A DNA stretch of 64,000 nt from Coniferiporia sulphurascens. Lineage: Eukaryota; Basidiomycota; Agaricomycetes; Hymenochaetales; Hymenochaetaceae. The notes under the pieces were generated by a model. It saw only the letters and a program-made list of their open reading frames with translations, was not told where the DNA came from and did no database searches. This document shows, one piece after another, positions 22,851 to 35,543 of the stretch. The stretch lies in assembly GCA_002794785.1 (NCBI GenBank), contig NBBA01000014.1, forward strand, positions 806,001 through 870,000. Reading direction: 5' to 3'. Position 1 is the first letter of the stretch. Every line of letters starts with the position of its first letter. Both the position numbers and the translations under genes were made by a program.

Positions 22851-25800
22851 CTAACTATCGATCATCGAGGACAGAATGCTGCGTAGCACCTTAGGTATGT
22901 CGTGCGTGTTCGCTACTCTAAATCCTCTTCCCCGGAAGTGCTTTGGTATCCTACAATAAACACGTCCGTCAGCACTCTCACAGTTAATTTTCCAGTCGAC
23001 ATCGAAGACGTACCAAGCCGCTTCGGCGCCCTCGCCGATGCATATTAGCGCAGTACGCACCTTTGGGTTCCGATTCATGGCTCTTTCCAGATCTTCCGCC
23101 GTGATCTGGTAGCGTGAAAAGTTCGCGTCTGAGATCGCGATGACAAACCAGTCGTCTGAGCTCAACTTATCAGTCTAAAGCATCCACATGGTCACGTGTA
23201 CCCCTACTCCCATAGACTCACCCGCGTCAAATTTCGCCACTTCGTCTACGGCCTTCTCTATAGCCTCCACTAACGCCGCCCGATCAATTTGCGGACCGTG
23301 ACACGCTTGCATGGATTAAATCAAAACTTACCAGTATAGTCCCCGGCGAATGCGTATTGCGTGATCATGCTCATCTTTTCGACGACCTTCCATCTGTCAC
23401 GCACTTCTGCCGGCGGACTGCCGGCCTCGACTAGAGGGATCGTCGGAGAGTCTCCGGACTTCGCGTTACCGCGTCAGATCATTGTTATTCTTTGAAAGTG
23501 AGTGAATGAGCATGTCAACTCACGTGTCCGGACATCTGCAGCACACGCGAGTGTTTATCCTCTCAGTAAGGAATACAAGCGGGTAACAAAGAAAAAGGGA
23601 CTCGCATCCCAGACATATTTATCGCGCCGAGTGAGGCGGCCAAACGTTTCCATAAGCATCGCAGCTGAATTAATAATCAATTAGCAGACTTCATAGCGGG
23701 GTGATGGCGGCATCTACCTGTTTCCAATGACCTCTGCAGTCGGCCGTCATATTGGAACCGATACCTGAGAAGACAAGTCCGTTTTTTAAAATTCAAAATA
23801 AACTTCAACAGCACTTACATAGACCCGCTGACGTCGAACACGAATCGTATACGCTTGGGCCTGTCAAAACAATGAGTCTACTTCGATAAAGTGGTCAATT
23901 GAAAATTTACTTGATCTGTGGTCTGCCCATCTCGGGCTTCTCCGTCCCGCGTCGCTTGTACACCGTTGCCTCACCCGTCAGGCCTTCAGTCAGCCTGCTG
24001 TCGTCCAGTTCTCCGTCTGTCTGCCGCTTCACCCAGACACGCTCCTCTTCACGCGCGGAGAGGTCTGAAATTGATTGATCCAGTCAGAAGAGGCTTGGCG
24101 GTTTAATTTCATATAATACGAACTTTCCAAAAGATCAAATAGTTCAGCGATATGCTCCTGGACCTCCGTAAGGAGGTTGTTGTACTCCTTTGCTTCGCCT
24201 ATGCTCATATTGAGCTCTTTGAGTCGACGCTCGAGCTCTTGCCGAGCCATCTCGCGGGCCTTCTCCTTAACGCTGTCTGGAACGTCGTTCTTTAACTTGT
24301 CCGAAACCTAGTCTCGAGATGGAGTTAAGTGTAATATATTAAGGGAGATTTAAAAACTCACCTGCTTAATATCATGTCCTTTAAAGAGACGCATATATCC
24401 ACCTCGACCCCCAAGACCTGCGGTATCACGCCCTCCCGTCTTCCGTAGTGCGTCAGTTGGTCCCGCCTTGACAAAGCAACAATGAGAGTAATTACCCCAC
24501 CAGCCCAGGTGTTGCCTCCCGAGTGCTCCTCGTTCTTCTCGTCCTCTTTACCGAATTTAGGTTCCTTTAACTCCGTTGACCCTGAAGGCTCGAACTTAAT
24601 ATCCTTGATCTGTTTCTTCGTCGCTTCCCGAGCAGCATCTATCCCAAGGCGCTTCACCTTCAACCTGAAAATGAGTGGTATTTTTTTGTTAATAACCGAG
24701 GGGGAAAAGGGGACGTAGTGCAAGTAAGCCAAAATAATACTTGCCCGTGGTGTTGAAGTACATCGTAGAGGAACTCAATTGCCTCGGGCCTGTGCACGTC
24801 AAAGTCGAAAACGTTCCGCAATGTATCTTCAAGCGAATCCTCGGGGTATGCACGCATGTGGCGGACAATATTTATGAGCTCTGAGTTCCAGAGATTTGGA
24901 CTGAGTCATTCATGCGTTCCTATCCGATGTGGAGAAAAGAATACACTTGCCTCTCAGTGAATATGGATAAGAAAGTTTTCCTGCCTCGTTCGCGCGCCGC
25001 AAGTCCTGGAAGGCCCCTACAAGCCGGCGCAGAGTGTCTTCGCTGACTTCTGGAGCGAGCTGCTGCAACAAACGGCGCTCGGATGCCGTGTCCGGATTTT
25101 GGACTGAGTGACTAAAACAAAGTTAATTATCCACAGGGAAAGGAGACAGGCGTCAAGAAACGAGAACTTAAGCCCTTTGCTAACCTGCTGAAATTGTCGC
25201 CTAGGACTTGCAAAAAATGGTTGCCCAGGAACGCTAAGAGCAGTATATCCATGAATTACACTGTTAAGAAAAAGGAAGCGAGAGCATGTACGTACGATAC
25301 CCCGGTCTGTTCGCCAATAAGATCAATCTAAAATTCGGGTGAACAATAATGTCTTCCGTGCGCTCCTTGTCCGGTCCGGGGCGCACACGGCGTCCATCTA
25401 CGAGTGTCAGCGCCCCATGTGACCCGAGGCTGCGGAGGACGGCGACAACGTGCGCGGGGGCCTTGTCCGCTTCGTCAACAACGACGACACGTCCGAACGT
25501 GATCCCACGTAGAAGCGGAGAATCATCGTGACGCAGCACGCCACCAGCAAGCGTAGTTGTGAACATCAGCTGGTTCACTGTCGTATCGCGGTGTAACTGC
25601 ACGTATTCACGAGGACGGCCAAGGAGCTGGAGAACGGTTTATACCTGAGAATTATGAAGAACTGTACCCCACGTACTTGGCAGAGCCTCCAGAGCGAGCA
25701 GTATCAATATAATATAAGAATCTGATTTCGAAACTACCACACTCACCGATCTATAATCTTATTCTTACCCACTCCCTTTCATTAAAGTTTGAGTTCGCTT

Positions 25801-28508
25801 TCCGACTGTCGGTTTTAGAGAGGGCTCACTTGGTTACCGAGCAAAATTAAATGTTCCCCTAATAATTCGAAGTCAATAGCCATGTCCCGCATAAGGCCGG
25901 CTTGCAGGCTGTTGTCGAAGAAATGCTCCATATGTGGGACATGCGAAGCGACACCTTCAGGATCTTGTGCCGGGTTAAATCGTGGAATTACCGCGGAGTG
26001 ATTGCCATTATCAGTTCCATTAGAGTTGAAAGAAAAAGTCAAGGCCCTATCAGTAAGAATGGGAGGATCATTGTACTGAGCTCAAGCATTAGCTGGATCG
26101 GAAAAAGAAATGAGTAATAAACCATACCGAAGCGAAACGCTTCATGATGCCTGCCTCCGAAAGCAGCTCCTCAAGAACCATCTTCTCTGCAGCCGGCAAG
26201 AAATCCGCGAGGACCGCACGGCGAATCATCTCATACAAATCGTCATCCCACGGCGCCGCCGCAATGCGCCGCGCCATCCTCACAAGGGTGCGGGTACCCA
26301 GTTTCCTATTCTTCGTGGTATTTCCTGCGGAATGCATCTCCTCCGCGGCCATGCTTGCGCGGTACTTTTCCGCAAAAGCGACGAGCTTGTTGACAACAGC
26401 ATGTGGACAGCCCGTTGCGTGTAAAAGTGCAGATTCCTCGGCGGTGCCCATTGGCTGTAAAAGCACAGGGAAGAACATGTTCACATGTTCAGCTGTGAGC
26501 CAGTCGCGCAAAGGGATGGACTTGGAGACCGTTGTAATCATACGGAAGGAGGGACGGGCAGTGGACAACCCCTGGGTTGAAGTCTAGCGGCTCAGCGGTC
26601 AATAAAGGTACTCGAAATAGCATCACTCCGAATGGTAGTGTGTCACGGAGTCACCTCGCTTTCGCCGCTTGCTGCGACCATTCTCTGTCCTTCCCAAAGC
26701 TCCGTTTCACGGTCCTGCGTCAGTCTAGATAGCGAGCCCGCCGTTGCGCCGATTACGTCGATGCCGGAGAGATGGATCAGCTTTCCGGCCCATGCACCAA
26801 GTACAAGCGCACTGCCATGAAATCAATTAGTTGTATGGGGATAACTGTTAGATAATGTACGCCGCGTACCTCGGCTGCCAGCTAGTCGCACCCCCGTCTT
26901 CTATGTGTCTTCTCATTAGTAGCTCACGGCCGCCGACCTCTTTGTACAAATGCACATCATCTGCCTCATACCCGAGCAGCTCCCCGAAGAGACGCACAAT
27001 AATGGACGTTGAGCATGATGCAGTCGCAGACTGTGCGGGAGGTACGAGCGATACATCCCAGCCGAGTGCATGAGCCTGAAAGAGCGCTGTTAACGTGGAC
27101 AGCAGACGTGGTGTCGGCGTAAACGTTGGTCCAGTGCGCATATTATTGGGATTTCCCAGGGAGAATGAAAAAGGTAGAAATGACTTGGGACCTGCCGGGA
27201 CGTTCAAGCCGACTCTCGACATCGAAAGGTCTGCGCCTGCGAGCGCAAACGAGATGTGCGCGGTGCTGCTATCGATTCTCTCAATGTCGAGCAGCGAATA
27301 TCCTAGCAAGCCTGTCCCATCCTCGAAGTTTATGCCTTTGGGGTCACCAAGCGGACCCAGACCTGCTTCCTCGCACTGTCGGCTGAGGATTGCCCAACCG
27401 GCGGCTGACGCATAAAGCAGAGCGGGGTGGAGCGCGAGCAGTGTGCGTGCGAGCCGTCCAGGTGATAGATTGGATACATCCGGGGGAAAGGCAGTAACGA
27501 GCTGTTTAAGCTTCATCAGTGCTGTCTGGGGAAATGTGGAGAGTGTCGCGTGCACGTCAGCCGCGAGGGGTTGTCGCGTTTCACTCGCGTATTGTGCCGA
27601 AAGAATAATGTCTCGTAGTTTGTCAGCAAATTGTTTTGCCTGTGGAATATTAATATTCGCTGGCACGTTACTCTCTAGAGCGAGCGAAGCGCCGACGGGG
27701 TCGATAAAGCGCGCTTGGAAGCGGCTACGAAATGGCGGGTCAAGCGGATGACCTGGATAAGGGGGGACCGGAGCAGCGATGGGAATGACGCGGAAGTTTC
27801 TATGCGCCGGAACAAACCTTTGTCCGGATTTAGAGGCATCCCTAGACTCGAGAATATCATAACGGGCTGAATGGAGGATATGCGTGCCATCATCCAAATT
27901 CCTGTTGTAATAGGTCAAGCATCTTCCTCGGAAAAGGTTGCAAGAACGAACATTTCTCTGTTCTCCAGAAGATTATTCAGCACAGGCATGATCCCCCGTT
28001 CGGCTTTCTCGATGCCTTCAAGAATAAGGACTCGGCCGGACTTAACCGCTCTGACTGCGGCGCTGTCAACATATACGAGATTCCCCATTGCTCTGATTTC
28101 TCTTCCTTGCTTGAGCTCCGTTTCTCCGACGTCACGGTGCAAGGCGATGTGTTCGTACTCAGAGTTTATTAAACTGTTTCTTATGTTGTAAGGGCATTAA
28201 TATCAAAAATTGGATTATCAAGCTTGCCTGCAAAATGTCATGGCAAGCCGACGTGCGTACGGGCCCGGTTGAGAGACCAGGAAGATATCCTGTCCAAGGA
28301 GATACTTCTGCAGCATAAAGTGCAAATTATCTTGGTTTACAGGGTTCTGCACATCCAAAAGGTCTTTGCAGAAAGGAAGTCGAGCGGGATTTTCACTATG
28401 TGGCACGTCATAGGATATATTTCCAAGCCTCAGAGTACCGATGATTGGGGTAGCAGCAGTTGAGAGAGTTCGCACGAGCTGATCTAGTCTCCTCTTTGGA
28501 TGCGACAT
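22851..28508 (-). CDS. VWA8: VWA8-type mitochondrial AAA ATPase with C-terminal von Willebrand A domain, 1434 residues
   Basis: Minus-strand model of 24 exons: 28508-28228, 28179-27952, 27901-26870, 26811-26655, 26583-26128, 26075-25830, 25775-25747, 25686-25677, 25626-25296, 25233-25185, 25111-24951, 24880-24745, 24664-24496, 24439-24362, 24307-24124, 24064-23911, 23860-23819, 23764-23718, 23664-23615, 23535-23524, 23458-23332, 23305-23222, 23155-23014, 22950-22851. Phases close to 1435 codons. Landmarks: an Arg-rich presequence-like N-terminus, LLGQDIFLVSQPGP (degenerate first Walker A), ILEGIEKAERGIMPVLNNLL, PLDPPFRSRFQARF, an intact third-module Walker A (LLGNQ/GVGKNK) with VVVDEADKAP, GGNTWAGGTGGRDTAGLGG, and the MIDAS motif DVSGSM followed by GHSGDS. 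The human protein has a long beta-propeller-like segment between the ATPase modules and the GGNTWAGG region; here it is missing. The junction of exons 19-21 (12-nt exon) is the least certain. Three introns use GC donors. Function is a dynein-like AAA machine of the mitochondrion, poorly characterised. Confidence 0.88.
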
Positions 28509-29070
28509 CGTCGGCGGTGTATGAAGTGCACAATATCCAACTGCAGAGTTTATGGCGCTGGTGGTATGAGGATGTCGCATGGATTAGTGAGAGGCCGGGC
28601 AATCAAGAATCTTTTAACCGATGCCCGGTTCCGGCTGTATTCAAAGGGACCAGTCGAAACTTCCTCGTGATTTCATCTCAGGGTCTGCTGGAGGTGTGCG
28701 CAATAGCATAAAAGACTAGATTCCCAGCTCTTTCATAACAGTGAGATTCAGGTGTGGCTCGTGAAAGATAACGCGGTCACAGAGAGAGATCGTGGTAGCA
28801 GTCTTGGTCTTGACTACCTCGTCCAACCAGAGTTCACTGAGTTCCCGCCGATCTAATTGCCATACCCGAATGTGCAAATTTCACGCGGTCATGTGATGCG
28901 GAGACGACGCGTGCGGGCGAGCGGCGACAGGTTGGCTTCTAGCCAGCATTTATGTGCTATTCGCCGTCCAGATGGTTCCTTAGCGCGGCACCTTGGCTTC
29001 TTGGCCTCTGCTCACCATTTTATTCTACTTAATAGCGCTTTAATATTCTTATCCGTGAGTCATCTTGACG
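28509..29070. other. divergent promoter region, VWA8 / aspartic protease
   Basis: About 560 bp between two divergent starts. An alternative in-frame VWA8 start lies at 28580 (would add 24 residues). Nothing else recognised. Confidence 0.5.
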
Positions 29071-31370
29071 ATGCGTACGACGACTACAGCAACGGGCCTT
29101 CTCTCAGTCTTCGTTGTGGCGACCGCGGCCTCTGCCACCCGCGCCCCCAGTGAAAACGCCTTACTCAAATTCGCCAAAAAGCATACGCTAGAAGGCAACG
29201 GAGTTATCTATCTTCCCCTCGAACGAAGGGAACGAAAAAAGCGAGGAAATATTATAAGAAGGAGAAAAGCGGATAAGGATATTCACGCAATCGGACTGGG
29301 AGATGCCTTGGACGTGTACGTACCATCCCCGATTGACCAAAGAGTCGCTTATGAACATATTCTCATACAGTACATACAACGTTATTGTACAAATAGGAAA
29401 AATCTCCACACCACTTGTTCTCGGTACGCTGATCACCCACTGGCAGGTCTTTGAAATTAAGGTTAAGAGGTCGGTACAGACACAGGCTCTGCGGATCTTT
29501 GGGTTCTTTCAGATAATTGCACATCATGTACCAATTCGATGGCGGCGGAGGAACACTTAGAATTCTACCCTGCTGGAGATCTGAAAGCTGTTGCGGAAGC
29601 GGAACTTTCATATGGGGACTCGCGCACTGGGACGCAGGCATACGGGGTAATCAGCTCAGACATAGCGGGAGTTGCAGGTTTTTCGATTGAGGTATTTGCA
29701 CTTACTCGGAGTTTATTGGCCTTGACTGACGATGGAAGTTTGCAGAATCAGTTCTTTGTCGCCATAGGCGACACGAACACATCGGTGTTTGACACGGGCT
29801 CCGCGGGGATCTTCGGACTCGGATTTCCAGTAAACAGGTACAATACTTATCAGAATATTGAATCTTTCTCGATTTTGACTACGTTAAAAGTGTTTTGTGG
29901 AATGAAATGTATAACCTCACATTTTCCGAGAAGTATACTTCCAGAAGTCAGAAGCTTTCTCTTCATCAACGGGACACCCATACCCGTTCCCGTCCACTTC
30001 CGACTGCACGTTCCTCTACAGGATTGAAGTCGCCCGTCGCATATGCGGACAGGAGAAATGTGACCAAGACAAACTCAACAAAAGATGGTGCCAGTATGCT
30101 CTCCTCCTTCGCAACATATGGTCCGCTCGTCTCTCGTCTTGCGCTTGCCGGAAACATTAGCACACCCGAACACGCACATCTACCATCCCCGCAGTTTTCT
30201 GTGACCCTTGAGCGCACCGTGCCATCTATCAGCGGAAACATCGGCGCACTCACGCTCGGTGGACTTCCACCGAATATTTCAAACGAATCGCTCGCGTGGT
30301 CGCCCGTGCGTCTTTACACTCCTGAACAAAACGGCGTTGTCGTTCCGGAGGCGGATGGTGAAATTTATCCGTACGCATGGGACGTTCCGATTGAAGGCGT
30401 TTACTTTGACGGAGTTAGGCTAGCCGCCAGCATCTTGGGTGATGTGACTTTGGCGGATGTCGGGACAAGTGCGCTAGTAGATACGGGAAACTCGCTTATC
30501 CGAGGGCCTGCAGACGTTGTTGCCACCATCCTAGCGCTTCTGCTGAACTCTACCTCCTCCACTTCCACATCTTTTTCCCCAGCTGCAGCAGAGGAGTTTA
30601 CAGGAAATTTCGATGCATACGCCTATACGTATCCATGCGCGCAGCCACACACGCTGGCTTTCCAGTTTGCCGGAGAGCGTTTTGCCATCGATCCGCGCGA
30701 CTTCGGGCGGCAGGCGTTCGTGGGCGATTCCGACTGGTGTTTGCCGAACATCGTGCCGACGGATGCACCTCAACTCGGCGGGTACCTTTACAGCTGGAGT
30801 CTTGGCGAGCCGTTTCTCAAGGGGTGAGTGTACAATTGCCGCCGTATGCCGGGCATAAACATTTAAGTGGGAAATCACTGATTTAAGTTTGACATTTGCG
30901 TTTGTGCACGTGCAGTGTCTTGTCTTCTTTTTACTACGGCAACATTACATATCCGTCGGTTGACCCACCCCGTATCGGCTTTCTCTCATCTGTCCCGGAA
31001 GACGCTCCGCTCCGTCTAAGTGCCGTCGTGCGCGCTGCTGAAGACGGTAATGGATTTCTTGGTGAGTCTCCTTTTCTGTTTCCTACCTCTGCACTTGCAT
31101 ATACCCACGCACTTATTAAACAAATAAACAGAGACTACGATCGCTGCGCCGACGGGTACTTTCACCGGCCTCGCAGTCACGACGGACGCACATGGCGTTG
31201 TGCAGGCGAGCGAGGCACCGCTCTCCTTCGACAGCAGTAGCGGAGACTGCGGCTCGGCAGGGTCGATTTTTTGTTCAGGTGCGAATGCAAGGGCAAACGG
31301 CGCTCACCACTCTCTTGTTATTGCTGTCGCTTTAGGTGCAGCGGTAGCGCTCGCATACCGATTTGCGTGA
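29071..31370 (+). CDS. secreted pepsin-like aspartic protease, probably membrane-anchored, 639 residues
   Basis: Seven exons (29071-29315, 29371-29423, 29480-29691, 29746-29837, 29891-30823, 30916-31061, 31132-31370) close to 640 codons. A signal peptide fills residues 1-22 (TGLLSVFVVATAASA). A propeptide follows with dibasic runs (RRERKKR, RRRK) suited to Kex2 cleavage. The first catalytic motif is DTGSADLW at residue 100, and the second is VDTGNS at about 397-402, so both aspartates are present. The last 20 residues are hydrophobic (VIAVALGAAVALAYRFA) after a Ser/Gly/Asn-rich linker, as in GPI-anchored yapsin-like enzymes. Around residues 215-255 there is a Ser/Arg/Thr-rich insert I do not recall from relatives; it may be a loop or a retained intron in my model. 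The enzyme would degrade extracellular or wall-associated protein at acid pH. Confidence 0.9.
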
Positions 31371-31869
31371 GGGATTTCGGATTTGATACCGAGGAGAAAT
31401 AAAGTTTAGGCATCCAGGAGATGCATTTTCTTGGATTAAGACACATGGCAACACATTAACTATAATACGTTCCGTTGTTCCCTTTTTCGATTAAGAGTTG
31501 GTCCTAGGGCATTTGTTCACAGGGACGAGTTCAATTCTGAATATTTGATTGGCACAGCAAAACAAAAGCAGTGTTGAGTAGTATATCAAAACATGCGTGA
31601 CCTAAGACCTCCACGAATAGCTATGGATAAGATGAAGAGGGGTTGACGCGCGAGAGGGACCCGATAAAAGGGAGAGGGTACCCGTGGAAGACAAAGCAGA
31701 GTATACAAGGGAATCGAAAATAACGGATAAAAGATACGAGTTTCGTGGGTAGGGGGATGTGAGGGGGTTGGGAAGAGGGGTACAGACACTTATGCAATTA
31801 AAACTACACCGAACGGAAACTTTTGGGGTGCGGCACCCATCTAATATCATTGCACGCGATTCTCGTGCA
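31371..31869. other. convergent intergenic gap
   Basis: 3' regions of the aspartic protease and the CCC1-type transporter. Small antisense frames only. Confidence 0.5.
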
Positions 31870-33267
31870 CTACGCTCCACTCTCGAGTGCAGCGACGATA
31901 CCATACGCAGCAGCGGCTGCGGCACCACCAACAAGCAGAGTGCTCGTCGCACCCCACACGTATCCGCGCACGCCTCCCGGTGCACCACTCACATGTGTTT
32001 TCACGACGCCGAACACGAGCAGCGTCGCACCGGTGACGAGCGCGGAGTAGAGAAGCGCAATGTGTGCGCGTGCGATGAAGAAGTACGGCAGCAGCGGGAT
32101 TAGGCCGCCGAGCAAATAGCCGAGTCCGATTGTCAGGGCGGAGATATACAACCGGCGCGTTGGTACCTCCTCCATGCCCTCCCCGAATTTTAGCAGAAAG
32201 GGAGTAACGCCGACGTCCCCGCTCCAGCGCAGCGCACCCGTTTCGGTGTCACCCCGTGCACCAGGACTGGTGGCGTCATGTGAGTCGCTGTGCTCCATTT
32301 CAAGCGTAAGTAGGCTCTGTGCGACCCGACGAGAAAGCTTCTCATCCACACCGACGGGACCCAGCACGGCGTGCACTTCGCGTTCCATCTCACCCGCACA
32401 TGAGCGCAACACACGTGCGGCCGTTTGCTTACGCAGATAGCGATAGTGATCACGCTCCGACTGCGATGCAACTGGAACAGATTTGATCGACGTCAGTCGA
32501 AATTTGAAAAAGTCAAAGATAGAAGAATCTTACGGAAGCCGCCGACACCCATAGAAATAGCACCCGCAATGAGCTCCGCAACGCCACCGAGTACAACCAG
32601 CTTCGATTCGCCGAGACTGGACAAACCAGCTGTGAGCGCGAAAGGCACTGTCAGGCCATCCGAAAGACCGATAATTCTAGAAGAGAAGAGAATGTATTAG
32701 CACCTTGGTAACTGCAGGCTGCATGCCGTCTGAAGAGCACGATGCACAGAAGAAGGACAAGTGTGATCCCAGAGGTGCTTCCAGTCCGAATTACACCCGC
32801 GGCACCTCCGCATTCCGACGTGTCGCGTGCCTAATAGACCGAAATGGCTTCTGCCTCCCTTTATCTTCATTTGGGAGTTAATTTCATCCTATGCACACGC
32901 TGCCACCGAAGGCGCAACTGTTCCGCCCCGGTCCGCACAGCGGCGGCCGAACACCAGAAGAAAGAGAAGGAATGGGGGGACGTACTCACACGTCGCGCAC
33001 GACACCCGGGTCAACGAGACTCCTCTCATCTTCACCTTTGAGTTCTTTACAGCATATTCCCTCACGAATGCCGCTATGGCGGTCGCACTTTGCAGGGAGT
33101 GGTGCATCGACGGAGTCCTGCACAGCGTTGGACACTGCCCAGATTGGAGGTCGGTTGGCGGTGAGATCTGTGGAACCGTTATCTCTACGCGGAAGAGGGA
33201 CAGACGGCGCGGACATGGTGGTGGATGAGAAGTGAAAGCCGGTGCTTGTGGAAACTTGAGTGCTCAC
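31870..33267 (-). CDS. CCC1: CCC1/VIT1-family vacuolar iron-manganese transporter, 340 residues
   Basis: Three exons (33267-32990, 32676-32534, 32471-31870) close to 341 codons. The N-terminal 85 residues are polar. Helix 1 starts VIIGLSDGLTVPFALTAGLS, the family signature, followed by LVVLGGVAELIAGAISMGVGGF and the SERDHYRYL segment that leads into the cytosolic metal-binding domain. Two C-terminal hairpins (LTIGLGYLLGGLIPLLPYFF, and the VWGATSTLLVGGAAAAAAYG region) complete the five-helix fold. These proteins pump Fe2+/Mn2+ into the vacuole and protect from metal excess. A second start at 33216 would remove 17 residues. Expression is usually iron-controlled; I did not see a clear GATA-type cluster in the short upstream gap. 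Confidence 0.92.
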
Positions 33268-33477
33268 AGTGATTATCTAAGCAATTGAAATTTCCTGTCG
33301 GCATTTCGGCCACGCGGCCCTGCAGCCTCCGATCATTTCACGTGATTCAACAAGCCACAATATATGCTACGCATTTCCGTATTCATGTCTGAGAACAACA
33401 GTTAAATAAAATTAAGATGCATCCTATTCTACACATGTAATCATAGCAAGGGAAGTAACAAAGCGTTCTACATTTGG

Positions 33478-35543
33478 TCAAAAATCGCCCAGATCAATTT
33501 CGACAGAACTTGCAACAATAGTCTCGAACGTGCGCTTGCCCAGAATCCCCTTCGGACCTGGCATTGGTGATGCCGACCGCGATATGTCCGCGTCTGGCAG
33601 CGCTAGAGACGACCCTGGTTTTGGTGTCCCCTCAGGAGTGGCAGTTCTAATAACATGTGCCCGGTTAGCGAAATCGGTTTTAGGATTAGAACAAGCAGCT
33701 CACTTTAGACCCCCCGGCGTTCCGGGCCTCGAACCATTCGCCGCTGCACGTGCCATCCACTTTCGACGCTTACGCTCTGCCTCAGCTGCTTCCGCTCGGT
33801 GTACTGCCTCGCGATTCGCTTGACGGTTGCGCTCATTCACCTTCGCAAGAATGTCCTCCTTCTCCTCCATCACGGCAGCCTGCGGCTGCACTGCATCAAG
33901 TGCGGCAATTTGCGCCTCCAATTGTGCACTCTCTTTGAAGTCGCGCCGCATCTGCGCGAGCTGGCGCATTTGTACAAGCCGTGTACGCTCTAATGCTGCT
34001 TTCGTTGCTGATGTGCGGGACGTCGGTGCACTTCGGCCCAACTCTGCTTTGCGTGCCAATATTGACGCTACATCCGTCTGGAGCGTATATTATTCGAGTG
34101 ACCGCCGCCAATGGACCAAGCAACAAAAACATACCTCTGTCAACGGCTGCTCAGCCAGTTTGGCGTACTGTTGAAGTTTCTTCTCGATCGCGCGTCTCGT
34201 GGGGAGTTTGACTTTTTCATTTTCGTAAGTCGCCTTCAGTCTGCGCCACTCGTCCTACAATGGTCTGGTTGTCCAGCGTGCAGACAACTAGCCTAAGAGG
34301 TCATGCCCCTACCTCGGTGAACGGTGAATTAGACACCTTGTCCATGGGGAAAGTCTTGTTGGCTTTGCCATGCCTCAACTCGAGAATTGTGTCAAAATAT
34401 TCATTTTCGATTTTGTAGGGCTTGGCAGAGCTTGCCCCAAGGTCTTCGAACCATCCGGTGAGCACCAAGCGGAGGGTAGATAGAAACATGGACACAATAC
34501 GTACTCGCAATTTCACAGATGCGATATATGGGCTGGCCCTGATCTTGTCCGATAAGATACCGAACCCATGCACCTTCGCGAGGCGTGAGTTAGAGAATTC
34601 GCAGCTGTTATGGAGCAAGAACAATCACCCTTCGTGTATTCCTCAAACCATGGCATCTTTGAGAACTTGACAAGCTTGTTGCGCGAAAGTCGACATCTCT
34701 CCATGTCTTCAAGCGTAATTTCGTCGTCATCAGGTTTTACTTTGTTTAGTAAACGTGTTTCGCGCTCCTCCTGCTGCTCCTGCTTGCTGATCTGCCCGTC
34801 CTCTTCATCCTCGGAGGACATTTCCATGTCCATCGGAGACGAAGAGCGCTCGCGCTTTGGTGAGCTGGCTTTCGTCTGCAAAGAAATGAGCCATGAAAAT
34901 GCGCAGCTATAAGGGATTATATACCCGCTTCTTCTCATTCTTCGCCCGTCGCCTCGCTTTCAACTCGTCTAGTTTGCGCGTCTTCTCCTTTGTTGCACCC
35001 CGCACCTGATGCGTACCTGTTCACACGTTAGCAGGAAAGAAGCAGAGCCTGTCACCGACACGTACGCTTCGCTGCCTTGGACACATTGTCTGCATCACCA
35101 CGCTGCAAGCGCAGCATTTGGTCGAGGTTGCGCTTGTCCACAACACGCTGTATCTCCTCCTGACGCTGTGCGAGAATGTTTTCGCGTTCAATCTCAGGGA
35201 GCTGCATGAGTCTGTAGAGGTAGGTATGTCAGCGGGGGGATTTGAGTTGAGCGGAGCGCGCACCTGAGACGGTCTGATTCGTCCGCAAACTTGCCTTCGA
35301 GTGGGTACGGATTCAAGTCATCCTCTTCGCTTTCATACTCTTGCTCCGAGTCGGATTGTGCAGACATCCTGTGTGGTGGTCCATTGTAAGATATTGTTGT
35401 GGTCAAGCAGCAGCTGCGCATTGTACTTACTCGGCCTTCCGCCGCTTTGCGCTGGAGCGAGCAGACGATTTTTTGCGACGCTTGTCCCCCGCGCCGGCGA
35501 GCTCGAGCAGCTCATCGGAAAAGTCGCCGTCAGAGTCAGACAT
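33478..35543 (-). CDS. RTF1: RTF1, RNA polymerase-associated Paf1-complex subunit, 521 residues
   Basis: Ten exons (35543-35431, 35368-35264, 35211-35066, 35016-34925, 34875-34629, 34573-34505, 34443-34313, 34254-34135, 34077-33704, 33646-33478) close to 522 codons. The N-terminus MSDSDGDFSDELLELAGA and the NPYPLEGKFADESDR segment are family hallmarks. The Plus3 domain runs from about residue 190 to 340, with ITLEDMERCRLSRNKLVKF, GAWVRYLIGQD, YRICEIANLGASSAKPYK and FPMDKVSNSPFTE. A coiled-coil, Arg/Glu-rich region follows (ERNRQANREAVHRAEAAEAE). RTF1 binds the Spt5 repeat region via Plus3 and promotes H2B ubiquitylation during elongation in the nucleus. The exon 6-7 junction uses an unusual acceptor (ttcgaag) because no other AG precedes the conserved NLG. 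Confidence 0.93.

Noticed and set aside
26855..27415. Plus-strand frames opposite VWA8
   Set aside because: Shadows of the strongly supported minus-strand exon 3.
32827..33235. Plus-strand frames over the CCC1 first exon and intron
   Set aside because: Antisense of a model whose three exons restore the CCC1 signature in phase.
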